Positions 34,153-49,146 are shown, counted from the stretch's first letter. The stretch is DNA of 64,000 bases from Larimichthys crocea (GCF_000972845.2 NC_040021.1:11932908-11996907); one strand, 5' to 3'. Translations and numbers: made by a program. The notes: a model not told the origin generated them from the letters alone.

Positions 34153-35850
34153 AAGCACGGTCATGCACACTTGAATAGGTCCATCATTTAGGTCAGTTAT
34201 GCGAGTGTGCTGCTCATGTGAATGTAATTCACTCTGAATGCTTTTTGAATTGAGTTACAAGTGATTGAATAGAGGAAAGGTGAGGCTGAGTTCCCTCAGC
34301 TTATTTAAAGTGAAATAGATGTGTCCAAGTCAAAGAGAGAGAGAGAGAGTGAAGGAGACTAGAGTAGCGTGAGGTAGAGATGAAAGAAGACAATATTACT
34401 GTGAAAGATATTGAAGTAAGGAGGTGACGGTCTGCAAAAGAGGCAGGAATATATATAAGTAGAAAAAGACTGACTCAAGGGGAAAGTAATAATCAAAACA
34501 CTACAGCAGCCCTATAAAAATGAGCAGTTCACAACTTAACAACAGCAGATTAGTGGGGCGGAAATCATCACCACAGAATGAATGAAGTGCTAATGAGGTT
34601 ATCCCCCACTCCTCAGTGGATATGTATCAAAGTCAGTCTAAAATCACATGATTTTACATTTCTCTGCTGTTTAAAAAAAATAAAATTCCTAATGCCCTGT
34701 TAATTATCTCAAATGAGAGTTTCAAGGAAGACTTGAAACTACGATTTGTTTTTTCACATCGTAACACTTTTTATCATTAACAGCCTATTGTAGCTCCAAC
34801 AAAGAACACGTTTGTATTTTTTCATTTTCTGATTTTGCAAAAATTTTTATTTGTGACTCATGTGTAATGTGTGTCATTTTTTCTCTTTCCTTGTCTCTGT
34901 CCACAACTAAAGGATTAACCTCCAGTTAATCCCTACATTTCAGGAAGTGCTCTAAAACAATGCATGCATACTCATATACCGTAATGAGTGCTTGTATGTC
35001 TCTACATGTACACACACATACACACACAAATCTGAACTCATCTTCCCCTGACACACACTGTCACTCCCCCTCACTGGGGGCACCTCTTTCATTATTTAGA
35101 CTCATGCTGCCTGCCGTTCAGCTCAGAGGAAGGTCGTATCATTTATACTGTGTTGTGATCAGCAATGTGAAATACAGTATAGACTATAAAGTTTTAACCT
35201 TTGACCAGAACATACAGGTTTTTATTCTTTTTAAAGACAGTCAGTATCCTTGAGAGACACACACATCTCTTACAATAGCTTCATTGTTGCCCCTAGCATC
35301 ATTAAAATAATGGACACAAATGGCACATATACACACACAAGTACACAGGGAAAATACCATAAAGTTTTATCATTTATTTTTTTACTTTTGCCTCCTCCAT
35401 TAGAGGTACAATTTATAGAAGTTAAAGTTTCAGTGTGCAGGGTGTAAATGATAGTATTTAACTAGAAAATAAAAGGCCCTGTTTATATTACTTCTCACAG
35501 CCTTGCCCCCAAATTGATTTGAATAATCAGCCCTTTTGTGATATTAATGAATGCTCAAGCACAGACTGTGGCATACAATACAAGCTACATGTCAATGACT
35601 AAGGCACAAAATAAAACCCTTGAAGCAATCTTTTTCCCCTTTGCATTCTACCTAATTGTGAAAATTAGCTTTGATTATGATCCAGTTGCTCCTATTCATT
35701 TCAAACTGAACATCAGGACAGAGAGGAGACATGTGGACTGTGTGTCTCTGTGTCTAATTTGTTTATAACCTTCCCATCCGTGGGAGTTTTCTGTCTTCTA
35801 AAATTATCCCTAAGATTTTTTTTCTCTCTAACTCTACTATCCTCTCCTCT

Positions 35851-35897
<47 letters not shown>

Positions 35898-35918
35898 TCT
35901 TCTTCTCTCTCTCTCTCC

Positions 35919-35991
<73 letters not shown>

Positions 35992-37882
35992 TTACAAACA
36001 CTGTCACAGAGTTACACTCACACACAGCTCTTCCAAGAGGACATAGGACAATACCCCGGGGAGCTGTTACATCCATCCCATAGACCACTTATGGGAAAAG
36101 AAACATGAAACATCCTAATTCCTGACTTTTCAGAATATAATAATAATATAAATGCTAATAAATAGCTAATGATTGTGTTCATTTCAGGATAGGAAAAGTA
36201 TGCCAGCTTTCACATTCCAAATCTAAGCTCTTCTAATCAGGCTTACCATTTGTTATTACAGGAACGGTATACAGAGACATGCCAGCTGTACTTTGTGTAC
36301 ACACGCCCATACATGAAGGCAATATGAGATTGTGCTCTTGTGAAATATGTTTCTTCGCCTGAGCTCATTTCCTTTACTCTCCAGGTGAAGAAGCACCAGC
36401 AGGCTGTGGTGGGTTTCCTAGAGGCCAATCGAATTAGCTTCCAGGAAGTGGATATCACAATGCTGGAGGAGCAGAGGCTCTGGATGTACCGTAACATCCC
36501 CAAGGACAAGCAGCCGGAGAAAGGCAACCCACTGCCTCCACAGATCTTCAATGAGGATCGCTACTGTGGTGTATGATGGATATTTGTCCCTACTGCTTAT
36601 TATGAGCAACAGTCCATTAGGGAGCTAACACAAGAACACATAAGAAAAGTGGAGTTTTTATATACAGTACATGGATGATTGTTCATGCAGAAGCTGGTGT
36701 TAGTGCTGGTGCCAATAGTTGTGATGTGAGTCAGTACAAAGGTGGAGCTAACTATGCTGGAGACTGAGTCAGATCAGTTTGTGCTTGCCAGTTTATGTCC
36801 TCTGCTTTGCACACTGCTCTGTAATCCTGTAGTAATCCAGTTTCATGGATGGGGCAGATTATCTGCTCTGCATGCTGTCACTCTCACTGGCCAAGGTAAT
36901 CCAACATTACTCTGTAAATGCTATTGGCCGTTGAATTATATGAAAAGCAGCAGTGGAAGGACTATTTGGTATGGATGTTTACAACCATCTTTCAGCCTTG
37001 TAGAGATTATGTAACACTCATCATCCTTGTGTTTTGTCCCCTCCAGGACTATGAAGACTTCTTTGAGTCAAAGGAGAATAACACTGTGTTTGCATTCCTT
37101 GGGCTCAGTTCCCAAACCTCCTTGAAAGTAAGAGACATAAACACTTAATACATGCATTCACACTCGAAGACACAGAAACAAACTGCCATGTCTCTGGTTT
37201 ATATCATAGAGCCAACAAGGTTTGCTGTCAGTGCCAACTTCCTCAAAAACTGCATCATTTCTCCACAGTGGTGGATCAGCAGCAATCTTTGCAAGCTGTC
37301 TGCGAAAATATATAACAAATTAGTGTCTAATGCACATCAGCTTTTTTGGCAGAGAAAAGAAAAGTTCATTTGACATGTCTTCTCTCAATCTGTTTTACAA
37401 ATATCAAGATTCTCTCAAAGATCCTTTTTAGATCTTTTAGATCATAGTCCCTACATCAACCAATGGACAGAGTTAAGCTTAACCAGGTAATCTAGTACAA
37501 TACACGGTCTTACAAGACACTCCCATCTTCATATTGGAACTGGTCTTGTACTACGTCTGCTTTTGAAAGAATAGTTAGAGGGCGCACTCGATGATCCAAT
37601 TGTCAAACATCAGAAGAGCTTATGTCCATTCATCACTCTTTAATGAACTTTATTTATTTGATTTTTTTCCCAGTCACATCATTTTTCTGTCTCTCTTCCC
37701 GAGGTTGCTTGGTTAACTAAGTTAAAAGAGATGTGATTATGTGTACACCAGCAGGAGGTTGCAGATAAATTAAGTTTGGAATTGCTCATGTAATCATATA
37801 ACGTGTTGTCTAGTTAATCTAAGGAGAAGATACATGACAATTTATCAATTTTCCTTTCAATCTCTAGGATTCTGAATCATAG
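32963..37882 (+). CDS. sh3bgrl2: SH3BGRL2, SH3-domain-binding glutamate-rich-like protein 2
   Basis: A small thioredoxin-fold protein of the SH3BGR family, without the catalytic CxxC of thioredoxins; its biochemical role is not settled. Coding exons: 32963-33007, 36385-36570, 37047-37127 and 37868-37882, all with GT-AG junctions and phase 0, giving 108 aa (human is 107). The product starts MVIRVYIASSTGSVA, continues VKKHQQAVVGFLEANRISFQEVDITM and WMYRNIP, and has the proline-rich core NPLPPQIFNEDRYCG, which combines the SH3-binding and Homer EVH1-type motifs of the family. It then has DYEDFFESKENNTVFAFLGL. The last exon adds only DSES and a stop. SH3BGRL2 is preferred over SH3BGRL because of WMYRN and the short tail, and because lca5 is next door, as in human. 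The first intron (3.4 kb) holds several microsatellites. Confidence 0.95.
33008..36384 (+). other. sh3bgrl2 intron 1
   Basis: No coding exon recognised. Includes (CA)n at 34128-34152, a short (GA)n near 34340 and the long CT tract at 35853-35987. Confidence 0.7.
35853..35987. repeat. CT microsatellite
   Basis: Long imperfect (CT)n, interrupted by CTCC and TTCTTC. It produces long Ser/Leu and Arg/Glu pseudo-ORFs on both strands. Confidence 0.97.
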
Positions 37883-40800
37883 CCTAGATCAAACTGGTGG
37901 TGTGTGGCGTCCAGGGGACCTTAAACTACGAGGACAAAAACCGCATCGCTTCCTGTGTTCCTTCTGCTACAATGCCAGTATGTTGCCAAACATCGGACCC
38001 CATGGATTTCACCCAGTTCGTCCTCTTTAAACAACATTCCACCATCGCATTCAAGAAGCGTCTGATTCTCAAGAGGCCACACAGAAAGAAATAATCACAG
38101 AAAAAAGGGGATTCATTTTGCATTTGTGTTTGCTTTTTTTATGTTTAACACACTGTGACGAATGCTGTCAGTAGCATAAATTCTTTGCAAACAAGATTAT
38201 GTAGCAGCTTTGCTTCAGGTCAGTCTCCAGCACAGTGGATGGGGAAGAACTGATCAGGCACAAGTCACTTGAAAACACACCTATATTGTGAGTGTGTGTG
38301 CATGCCTTAGTGTGTGTGTCTTTGTGTGTATCTGTCTCAATCAGCAGCTGTTAACGAAGGCTGCGTTAAGTGAGGCGGCGCTTAATGCAACCTAAAACAA
38401 CCCGAGGCCTAGCCTCATCGTTGTCTGGCTGTGTAAGTGTTTGTTTGTGGGAGTGAGGATGCTTCCTAAGAGAGGGACGGTGACACTGCAGCTTACCACA
38501 AAGCAGATGAGACCAAATGTTAAGAATCCTAGTAGAGATTTAAAAAATGATACGTAATATCATGTTAAGTGTGTAGTCACTGCCATCAAATAAAACACAC
38601 CTTGTTCTTGTATCGTTCCACTGCCAGACTCTCAGCATGTTCTGGCCTCCTTACCTTCAGCCCATTCAGTCCTGCTGAAGAATAAATAAAAAAAACAGGT
38701 TTCAAATATGTAGATTCACTTATAAAACTGGCAAGTCACTTTCTGAAACAGCTGAGCACTGTAGTTTTGAGCAAACTTTACTCAAACATGAGTCAATAGA
38801 GCATTTATTGGCGACTATTTTAAGCTGTGGATCAATACACATTAGGTGCTTTAATGAGTAACATTAGCGTCAGTTCCCAGGTTCATTCTAATGAAGGAAC
38901 ATGGCATCCAGTGCAATGGTGATACGCATATTCAATGTTGGTTTTGGTCTTTTCAGGGGATTGGTGTGCAACATGAATAAAGTAGATCACTGCCAGCCTT
39001 ATCCTCTAATCAAGGTTCACTGCAGACAAAGCATAGCTACAATCAGGGTCACACTTGAAGGATTATTACTCCAAACCTTATCCTGAGAGATAAATAATAA
39101 TTTATTGTAGATGGACTCTGCTTCCTCTGCTGTGCCTCCCCCTTTCTCTACATATTTCCAGATATTTGAGTAAACAGATGCTGAAATGTGAGCAGCCCTT
39201 TGTGTGTTTTATGTATTATGAAGTGAGCATAGATTGACACATCATGGCCAACTCTTGATCCTGTCCTCTGATCTGTATTCTGTGCTCTCTCTCCCAAACC
39301 CCAACACTAAGCATCCTTATTAAATTATCATGGGTGGGTGGTTGACTCATTTCCTTTATGTTTACACATGAAGGACACACACAAACAAAAACACCCTCAC
39401 AATTCATGCCTCCATAAATGTCGTGCCATCGTGTGAAAGGACATGTCATTTCCACTTATTTCAAATCACATAGGTGACATCATACTCAGTGTATTTCTGT
39501 CATTACTGACACTAACAACATTCCTAATTTGCATAGTTTTGTCCTCATTTATGATCAAATTATGTGATGACTTTGTTGTGATGTTTTGTGAATGGATACT
39601 AACAAGCCTGACTAAATGTACTTAATGTTGCACCTCTCTGCCTGTTTTCTGTTTGTAACAGGCTCATGAGAAATATACTCAACGACACTTTACTGTATTT
39701 GTATTTGACACAACATACAATATTTTAATTGAATTTGCCTCTTGCGTTTTTCGTGTGCAAGTTATTGTTCAAGTAGTACTACTACAAAGAGTAATTAAAG
39801 TGGTGAACATTGTTCTCTCTGCATATCCGACATCAGTCTAAATAACAGTCTGAGATGTAGAAATTGACATATTTGTCTTAAAAGGACAACTTTTGTAGTG
39901 GTGGTCATTTCTGTTTTTTTCACAAATTGTTAACTGAAAGCAAAAAACAAACATGTTTTCTGTACTGCATACATGCTTGTACCGATTGAGTTAGAATAAG
40001 CTCAGCCTCCTCTGTGTTTTTTGCTTGGTCAAAAATCAACAACATAAAGTTGTGGATTAAAGTCAAAAACAGGCAATGGCTCATCAAAGACTAGAAACAC
40101 AATAAAGCAGAGAGCACATAAGTGGAGTGATGAGGTTACTGTCTATAAAGAGGTTAACTAATGTAGCTGTTCCAGCAGCAGGTGGAGCCATTTGGTGCAT
40201 GGGGGTGGACAGGCTCTGCAGTGGCAGCTAGTGGATGGGCAAGAAATGGCAAATCTGGAAGGAGAAAGGATGTTACAAATGTGAACAGGCCAAAGTGGAG
40301 GCTAATTATGCAACTTCCACTAATCTGTAGCTAAATATTATTAAAAACACAGAATACTTGCATGTCTCTGTCCAGAATAGAGCAACAGCTTTAATGTCCA
40401 GCAGGTAAAAGTACTTCAAAGTGTTCAAACTCACATTATACTGTAAAATATTTTGAACTTTAAAGAGTTTCCTCTTTGTACTCCAAAACACACCCATGGG
40501 GTTTAATAGGAGTGCTAAATAGTGTGTACCTAATAATTTCAAATCACGTTTCATGTTTCTTATATTCTATATGATTTAAGTGCATTTAGGCAACAACAAC
40601 ACGATAATGTTGTTCCTGATCTAATAGTAGTGTTGTTGGCAATGCCATCGCAGAGTTGTTTCTCAGTGACAAAGTAAACACACACAAAAAAGGCCCCAGA
40701 TGAGTTGTAATGTCATTTCCCATCAGAGAGCAATGCCTATCTCTGTGTCTGTAATGATTTACCCTGCGATCAATATGTGCTTAACCTGCTGTCCAAAGCT

Positions 40801-42077
40801 TCTGTCACTAGAGAAACAGACTGAGGTTACTGAGTCTGATCTGTTACTATTTTCACTATTTTTAAAGCCTCTGACTGTTCTGCTATTCTATTGTCTGGTT
40901 TCTAAACATTTGTGTCCCTTTATATCAAACAATGCCTACTTAAAATCCACCGTTACAGGTTGAGCTGGTAGCTCAACCTCACATATTTATCTATCTATCT
41001 TCAACCCTTTGTTTGGGAACCACTGGTCCAGAGGCTCCAGAGGTGGTTGGGAACAGGTCTAAATAACTAAAGAACTGCACACACGGTGTGCGGTTTTAGT
41101 TGGCATGAAAAAAAAAGATCAGCAGAAAAAATATGAATCACTAAAAGGAAGAATGAATCAAGTTTTGATGACTGTAATTAACTGTAAGTGTTTCATCGTA
41201 CTGTCCACATGCGATGCGTTTCAAGTAACATAGCTGGCAATTCACATAAAAGTAACATTGTCTCTAAAAAGACACATTTATGATTGTACATATTTAGAGT
41301 AGACATATCGTCACTGGTGTTGATGGCATCTTTCAGTTATATACAAAATACTTGCACAAAATATTTATTAGGACAGGGAATAAAGTTTAGACAGGAAGAA
41401 ATAAGGTGGTGTGAAAAATAAAATAATAATATAAATTTAAAATAATTCCATTTAGTGACTTTTGTAAGTTGTAGGGTCCTGGTGGTGTGCATGCTGGAAT
41501 TGAATGTTGCTGATGTAGTAACACCTGAAAACAGATAGAACAGAAGTACTGTCTATCACACGAAATATAAGTACATCGATGGGATAGGAGTAACCCAAGG
41601 ACTTGTATATGAAAATATACCAGTGCGTGCGCCTGCGGGTTGCTAGACCATCTTATCTTATATAGAAAACTATGTACATGTGTGACTGTGAGTATGTTGA
41701 AAAAAATAAGGGTTGTCTGCAGCATTTAGGGGAAGTTCAAGATGTTTTTTTGTTTTTTTTTGTGGTGAAATGTTGAAATGTAACCGGAGGCAAATTAAGG
41801 AAATTTGTTATGTGTGCACAAACAGATGGGCCAACTAAGGAATTCAAAATGCTGAGTGGACAAGTCAGTTAGGCAATGTCACATAGACTAGCTTCCATGT
41901 AATCTGACATGATGTGAAATTAAGTGAAGAGAAAAACAACCATTTCAGAATGAATGAATGCACAATATTTCAGAAAACAAATGAACCCAGTTAAAAAACA
42001 ACAACAATTGCATTCAATCAGATAAAATATAAAATATAAAGAAATACCACAATATCTGCATATGAATAATGTCATAG
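37883..42077. other. Intergenic region right of sh3bgrl2
   Basis: Includes the inferred 3' UTR of sh3bgrl2 and then AT-rich sequence with no recognised exon or RNA gene. Confidence 0.55.
38589..38594 (+). other. Possible polyadenylation signal of sh3bgrl2
   Basis: AATAAA about 700 bases after the stop codon, the first canonical signal I see. A second AT-rich candidate is near 38680. The true 3' end cannot be fixed from sequence alone. Confidence 0.35.
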
Positions 42078-42581
42078 TATATCAAATCAAATCAATTTTA
42101 TTTGTATAGCCCAAAGTCACAAAGTACATTTGCCTCAGAGGGCTTTACAATCTGTACAGGGAGTGACACCCTCTGTCCTTAGACCCTCGGTTCGAGTGAG
42201 GAAAAACCACAAAAAAACCCTTTAAACAGGGAAAAAAGGTGGAAGAAACCTCAGGAAGAGCCACAGAGGAGGGATGCCTCTCCCAGGACGGACAGACGTG
42301 CAATGGATGTCACGTGTACAGGACACATCAACACAAACGTATTGTACAATTACAATGACTGACAAAATGACAATGAATCACAAAGAATGATAAAATGACC
42401 ACAGTAACAGATATGGTAGCAATAATGACAGTAATAATATATGTAGTGGGCGTCATCCAGGATCACAGCAGCAGCCACGATCCACGAGAACCTGCTGGAC
42501 GACAGAGCACAGAAACTCCGGGGAAGTTTGGTTAGTAACATGCATTAATGAGACATGTCCACAGATGGTAAGAAGGAGAGA

Positions 42582-42628
<47 letters not shown>

Positions 42629-43570
42629 TTCAGTAAGGGAGATGTGACTACATCTTCAACCAATACCATGCCTGGCTAGGCATAACCCTGGGGGGAGGGG
42701 GAGTCCCCCGGGCAGTCTAATCCTATGGCAGCATAACTAAGGGATGATCTGAGCCAGCCCTAACTATAGGCTTTATCAAAGAGGAAAGTCTTAAGTCTAC
42801 TCTTAAAAGTGTTGACCGTGTCTGCCTCCCGAACCCAGAATGGTAGTTTGTTCCACAGTTCCTGATAGCTGAAAGCTCTGGCTCCCAATCTACTTTTGGA
42901 GACTATAGGAACCACAAGGAACCCAGCGTCCTGAGAGCGCAGTGTTCTAGAGGGGTAGTAAGGTATTATAAGCTCTTTTAGATATGATGGTGCCTGACCA
43001 TAAAAAGCTTTGTAAGTAAGGAGAAGAATTTTAAATTCTATTCTAGATTTACTATGTAGCCAATGCAAGGAAGCCAAAATGGGAGAGATGTGATCTCTGA
43101 TCTTGGTTCCTGTCAGAACAGGTGCAGCAGCATTCTGAATTAACTGCAAAGCCATAAGAGACTTATTAGAGCAGCCTGATAACAAAGACTTACAATAGTC
43201 CAGCCCTGAAGTAACAAATGCGTGGACTAGTTTTTCTGCATCCGCTTGAGAGACAATGCGATGTTACGTAAGTGGAAGAATGCGTGTACGTGGACATTAA
43301 AGGACAAATCCTGATCAAAAACAACTCCAAGATTCTTTACAGTGGAGCTGGAGGCCAGGGTGATCCCATCTAAAGTAACTAAGTCTCTAGAAAGAGAGTT
43401 TCTGAGGTGTTTGGGTCCAATTACAGTTTTGTCTGAAAATGTAGGTCATCCTACTTTTTATATCCTTAAGGCATGTTTGGAGTTTAGTTAACTGATTGGT
43501 TTCATCAGGCTTGATCGATAAATATAATTGGCTGTCGTAAAAGGTGGTATTTCCTGATATTGCTGATTTT
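42078..43570 (-). mobile_element. 5'-truncated non-LTR retrotransposon (LINE) with reverse-transcriptase remnants
   Basis: On the minus strand, frames between 43560 and 42760 give, in order, SQLYLSIKPDETNQLTKLQTCL, KTVIGPKHLRNSLSRDLVTLDG, SGLDYCKSLLSGCSNKSLMA, then LQLIQNAAAPVLTGTK and SFKILL-type text ending FKSRLKTFLFDKAYS, the typical C-terminal part of a fish LINE ORF2. Frames are shifted and one stretch around 43260-43300 is broken, so it is inactive. The 3' UTR-like part (42078-42760) includes a (GA)n run at 42588-42624 and ends in TTTATTTGATTTGAT on the minus strand. Confidence 0.85.
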
Positions 43571-44926
43571 TGCCTCTGGCTGTTCCAGATTTTCTTTTGG
43601 ATCAGGTTGAGAACAGTTTTAGATCTACTTGCAACTCCAATTGTGGCTGCAAATAAGCAGTAGTGAATAGCAGCAGTGCACAAGTAGTAAACAACTTGTA
43701 GTTGCTCCCATGACATTTAACAGGAAGACACTGAACAGTGGTAATAGTTGGAGGTGCATAAGAGGAACTGAACAAATGTCAAATGTAATGAGGCTCAGAC
43801 TTTCATAAGGGGAAGTGTTCAGCCTTGTTTATTCCCAATGAGTCATGTTAGCAATAAAATGTGGGACAAGAGGTGGTTCTGCCAAGTCAAGTGTTTGTGA
43901 AAGAGCATCTCTCTGTAGCTCATTCTGGTCTTTATTCAAATGAGCAAAACACTGCATCAACTAATTTTAAGGTAAGAAAACTATTTGTAAAATCTGATAT
44001 TTCCTGTTAAAGCTAACCTCTTTTTATCAATAATGAATAAAGACGTCTGAAGCCAAAGGCCAAATAACACTGAGTAAAAGTTTAAATGCATGCTGTACAT
44101 ACAACAAAATTAAAATGTAATTTTTCATGTTTGAAAATACATAATTAATGTAGGACTGAAACTGAATGGCAAATCATTTTCAGTGTATACTGCAAAGCAA
44201 AGCTCATATTTATATAATGGAATTGAATGTGTAATGGATTTTGCAATTAGGCAGCATTAAAGAAAGTGGGTAAATGGATTTGCTACAGAGAAATTCAACA
44301 TAAAAAGACTGCCGCGGATGGTGGGAGGGGACACATGGTTTGGGAGTCACTGGTCAAGTTTACCTTTTGACATTTGTTCATAACAACTCTCCTTTTGATC
44401 TACATTCCCCTTGTATTTTTCTGTGATCGCAGTCCTTTGTCATGTCTACAAATCAGTGTCACTGTGATATAGGCTTCTTTTCAGCATCAAGTTACATGTG
44501 GGTTTGTTTTCCTGTTGACTATAATGCCTTTTTTCAAATAGTAATGTAGATATTGTGTAAAACAAAATGAAATCGTCTCTCATCCTCTGTCTTTAATGAT
44601 TGATCAAAATGTCAACATAGATCCACGTTGCAGTCCAAGTCCAGGCAGCCCCTTTTATTCCTAACAATTACTGGATCTGTTCATAGAGTTTTCATTGGAT
44701 GTTTCAGATGTGATCAACTTTTTATTTTGAATTGTGAGGTCATTTTAAAAGCTGAATTTTAAAGGTAAGAGGGGGAATTAATTACCTATGCAGAAAGAAA
44801 AAAGCTATTTTCTAAAAATCATTAAGTTTGACATTTGACACTACCACAACCACCCTTTTTAAATGAAGAGTAACAATACTTTAATTTTTACTCTTGACAG
44901 TGTTCGACCTACTTTGAAGACACAAT
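43571..44926. other. Upstream region of the SRCR-Ig receptor gene
   Basis: AT-rich; no coding exon seen. The promoter and 5' UTR of the receptor gene must lie here or further left, but no clear motif marks them. Confidence 0.5.
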
Positions 44927-47900
44927 ATGATCTTCATTTCTGCTGAAAAACTACATTTTGTGTGTTATTTGTCAATAGGTGAGTTTTTTGTTTTTCAATT
45001 GTTCTTTCAGCAATTGAAAAACTTGATGTTTTTTAAATTATTCAATATGTATTTTTGGGATGAAAATTAAATTTCAAGTCTTGAATCGTAACAAACTTGG
45101 AAAATTATAGCATTGACTGCTACGTATTTTTGGAACATATTGTTTTAAACTTCCATGACAAATCTTTGTGCTAAATTAGACTATTGTGTTTCTGCTGTAG
45201 GTCTACTGAGTCTATCACTGCTTACAAGTAAGTAAAATTGTATTGTATCTCATGCCTAAAAAACATATTATTGAGATATTTTGATTTATACTTCCCGATC
45301 TATTGAAAAAGCACCAGTTACTGAGTTCATGGTCATACAACCTATTGTGTTTTATTTTTCCAGAATGTAGCAAAATTAGGCTGGTTGGGCCTTCACGTTG
45401 TGCTGGTAGAGTGGAGGTCAATTATGAGGACAGGTGGGGAACGGTGTGTGATGATCTGTGGAGCATTGCCAACGCAGAGGTGGTGTGTCGAGAGCTAAGC
45501 TGTGGGTCAGTTCTTGAAGCCAAAAAAGGTGCCTTTTTTGGTGAGGGAAAGGCTGACATCTGGTTGGATGATGTGCAGTGTACTGGTACTGAGTTGTCTA
45601 TCCTCAAGTGTGTACACAACCCATTTGGAGAAAATAACTGTGGCCATAGTGAAGACGCTGGGGTTATCTGTTCAGGTGAGTTTACTCACTTATCTCAGTT
45701 ATGTTGATGCACTCAAGACACTTTAGAGGTGTAATATGTGACATTCCTGCTTAAAAATATCAAAACGATATATAAAATGACTAGACCTCTTATATAGTTT
45801 ATTGAATTGTGTAAATTAAATCCAGAGTCCCTTTTAGGCTCTTTTGTTGCTATAACTTCTGGAGTAACATGGGATATGTCAGAGAGCAGGTAAGGAAGTT
45901 GGTGAAAGTGACATTACCTTGTCCATTAACTTCATTTAACTTGAGTCCCATCAGATATTTTCATCAGCAATGATGGGTGTTTGATAATGAAAACAGCAAC
46001 TCCCATGACCCCCCCAAGTTACTTCATGCATTTAGGCAACAATGCTTCTAATCTATCTTTCAAGTAAGCATATTTCTCAACCTGAATCACAAATTTGCAA
46101 TAATGCAAGTACCTTCCTCAATTCATATTAAATCAGAAATGTGGAACTGCCATGAGATATTGGGAAATACGGCTGTGGAGAAAAGCAGCTAACGCAGCAT
46201 TTATCTTGACAACTAATCACATTAGGCCTATTGGTGTTTAAGAACCTACGTATTGTGTAGTTGTACAGTTCAAAAATTGTTGTTTGGTTTAAGATGATTG
46301 TTACTTGTGGTAGCAATTCTGCTGTAGCACATGCACAACAGCAAGGTCAACACATGACTGGCTGCTGCAAATGTAAAGTGCAAAGGGCAGAAGGGGAGAT
46401 AAACAGTCACCAGCAAACCCTATTTTGATCATACCATTGTGAGTCATCACACACGTCTTTGCCTCATATCGCCTTCGTTCTACATTGTGGTGTTATTTAG
46501 TATTTCTCTTCCATAAAGCTGTGGCCCATTTGAAAAAAAGAACTGAAGAAAAGTGGAAGCAACAGATACAGAAATAGCTTGACTTTTAGTTAACTTTATG
46601 TACAGGCTCCAAAAAATGTTAGATCCAGGCCACAGAAAGTTGGTAAAATGCTTATTCCCATGCCCAAATCAGAATTTAGCACAATTTGAATCAGAATCTA
46701 AGACAGTTTATGTTTGTTGCATGTTTGGCAGCAATAACTTCCTAACGTTTCTGCTGCGTAAAATGGTTAATGACCTTTTTACACTCTGGTTTTCATACGG
46801 AAAATGTGTTCATTAGAAAGTTACTTGTAGGCATGGTGATTTACGGACTTTCCTGATGGATAAATTGACAGTGAACCACTAATAACTGTCTTTAGCTTGG
46901 TCAGCCAAGAGAAATCACTTTGATAGGCTACTGTATTTCCTGCCAAACTGGTTACCAATGGTTTCGGAAGTTGTTTTTCCAGTCCCGGGTCGTGTTAACT
47001 GGAAGAAACCATATCACAGTGCTACCTGCAATGTTTGGTGGTAACATCAAACACTCAGTATTGCAATATATATTGCAACAGCAATATTGCCTACTGCAAA
47101 TGCCCTCCCTATCTGCCTGTTTTAAAGGAAACAGGCTTTCTGCTTCATGGTGACTTTAAAGTCTGTGTGAAGGCAATTACGAGATTACTTTCAAAATACA
47201 TTAAATATATTGGAAAATAGTTGCTGAAAAGACTACAATATATTACTGAAATGTGGAGTTAGAGGTTAAAACAGTTTTTCAACAGTTTTCAGTCCAGGAT
47301 TTTTTGGGCGGTCCTAAAGGATGGCTCGATGACACACTGAGGCCACCCTGAGCATACCCCTGCACCCCCAGAGAGATAGAGATAAATTCATCTCACTTTT
47401 CATTTAGTTAGTCATGTCATTTTCTGAACTCATCTGACACATGTTCAGTTCCTACAAGTCGCTCCTACAAGTTGAGTCTAAAATTTGAAATAAAATTCTT
47501 ACTTAGAACAATATCTGGCACAGTATTATTCATCATGGACTTACTCTTTACAAACCGCTTATAGACATTTATTATTTTCACATAATCACTTATTGTATAA
47601 TCTAATTTAAATTTATACCTGTATCAATTACAGAACATTTGAGATTGCTCAACGGTACCAATCGGTGTAGTGGCAGAGTGGAGGCCTACCGCAATGGCCA
47701 GTGGAAACGAATATGCAGAAATGACTGGGAAGCTGAAGAAGTTTCAGTGGTGTGTCGAGAGATGAACTGTGGAATCCCTGTTACTAGCACTGAAGTGTTA
47801 CATTTTGGAGAGGAACTTCACCTGGATGGAGTCAAAACCACCTGTGTTGGAAATGAGAGCTCTATATCAAAGTGCAGCTTCCAAGAATTCAAGGAGAGTT

Positions 47901-49090
47901 GTGTTGATGCAACTGTTTTATGTACAAGTAAGTCATCCACATTTTCAAAAAGACTACATCAGTAACTTTGTGATGAACCTCACATATGTTGTGGATGACT
48001 TCTCATTTAACATGGTCTTTACTTTTTTTCTTTTCCACCTGACAGACAGTAAACCGATTCGACTGAAGAATGGGACTAATAGGTGCACTGGCCGAGTAGA
48101 AATCTACCATGATGGACAGTGGGGGACAGTTTGTGATGACAGATGGGGCATGCAGGAAGCAACTGTTGCATGCCGAGAGATGAACTGTGGGACTGCTATC
48201 GCAGTCAGGTACAAGGCCTTCTTTGGCAGAGGTTCAGCTCAGGTGTGGTTGGATGATGTTGAGTGTACTGGTCATGAGAAATCCCTCAGTGACTGTCTGC
48301 ACAGAGGTTTTGGAGAACATGATTGCGACCACAATGAAGATGCTGGTGTTATATGCTCAGGTAACACATGCTATACTGTTTGGAATCTTGTCGAATCTCA
48401 GTCGAAATCTTGAGATATAAAGACAATGGAGATCGGTTAGCTTAGAAGCATTACAATCTGTTCCTCTTACCTCAAACCCTATCATCCTGAGAAGCATAGA
48501 AAAGACTCAATGCATGAATATTCCTAATCAATATTTTTGTGCCTAAACCAAACCAAACTAAATCAAACTAAACCAAACCATAGTGCTGTCACGTCATAAA
48601 ACCGTTGAATTGTTGAATCACAGCTAATAAGTCTTGAAATGTCACAAATACTTCTTTTTATCTACTTCCTTTCCAGACTCAGTCAGATTGGCGAACGGAA
48701 CTGACCGCTGCTCTGGCAGAGTGGAGGTTTACCATGATAACAGCTGGGTGAAGATTTGTAATAGTAATAACTGGGGCGATGAAGAGGCTAATTTGGTGTG
48801 TCGGGAACTCGGTTGTGGAAATGCCAAAAAAACCCAGCAATCCTTCAATTTTGGTGAAAGCGGACTGAAAGGTTATACAAATAGATGCTCTGGCAATATT
48901 AGCTCTATTGGCCAGTGCACACTTAAAGAAAACACAGCGAGATGTGAAACTGTTTCGCTTTCATGTTCAGGTAAGAAACAAATGATAGGTGGGTAGCATC
49001 CTTCAACAAGAATAGCAAACGACATGATCATTTAAAACAAGATTGATTAATTAAATCTTCTTTTCCTTGTACTTCTTCTTCCGTTTATTG

Positions 49091-49146
<56 letters not shown>

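Noticed and set aside
35713..36088. Long Arg/Glu and Ser/Leu open frames on both strands
   Set aside because: They are translations of the CT microsatellite.
38901..39086. Frame containing MVIRIFNVGFG, resembling the SH3BGRL start
   Set aside because: Only the first few residues resemble the family; there is no donor in frame and no second exon, so it is probably coincidence.
41387..41725. 112-residue minus-strand frame between sh3bgrl2 and the LINE
   Set aside because: No recognisable domain, AT-rich, no splice context.
42760..43185. Minus-strand frame as a host gene
   Set aside because: Its text is the C-terminal part of a LINE ORF2, with frameshifts in the rest of the element.
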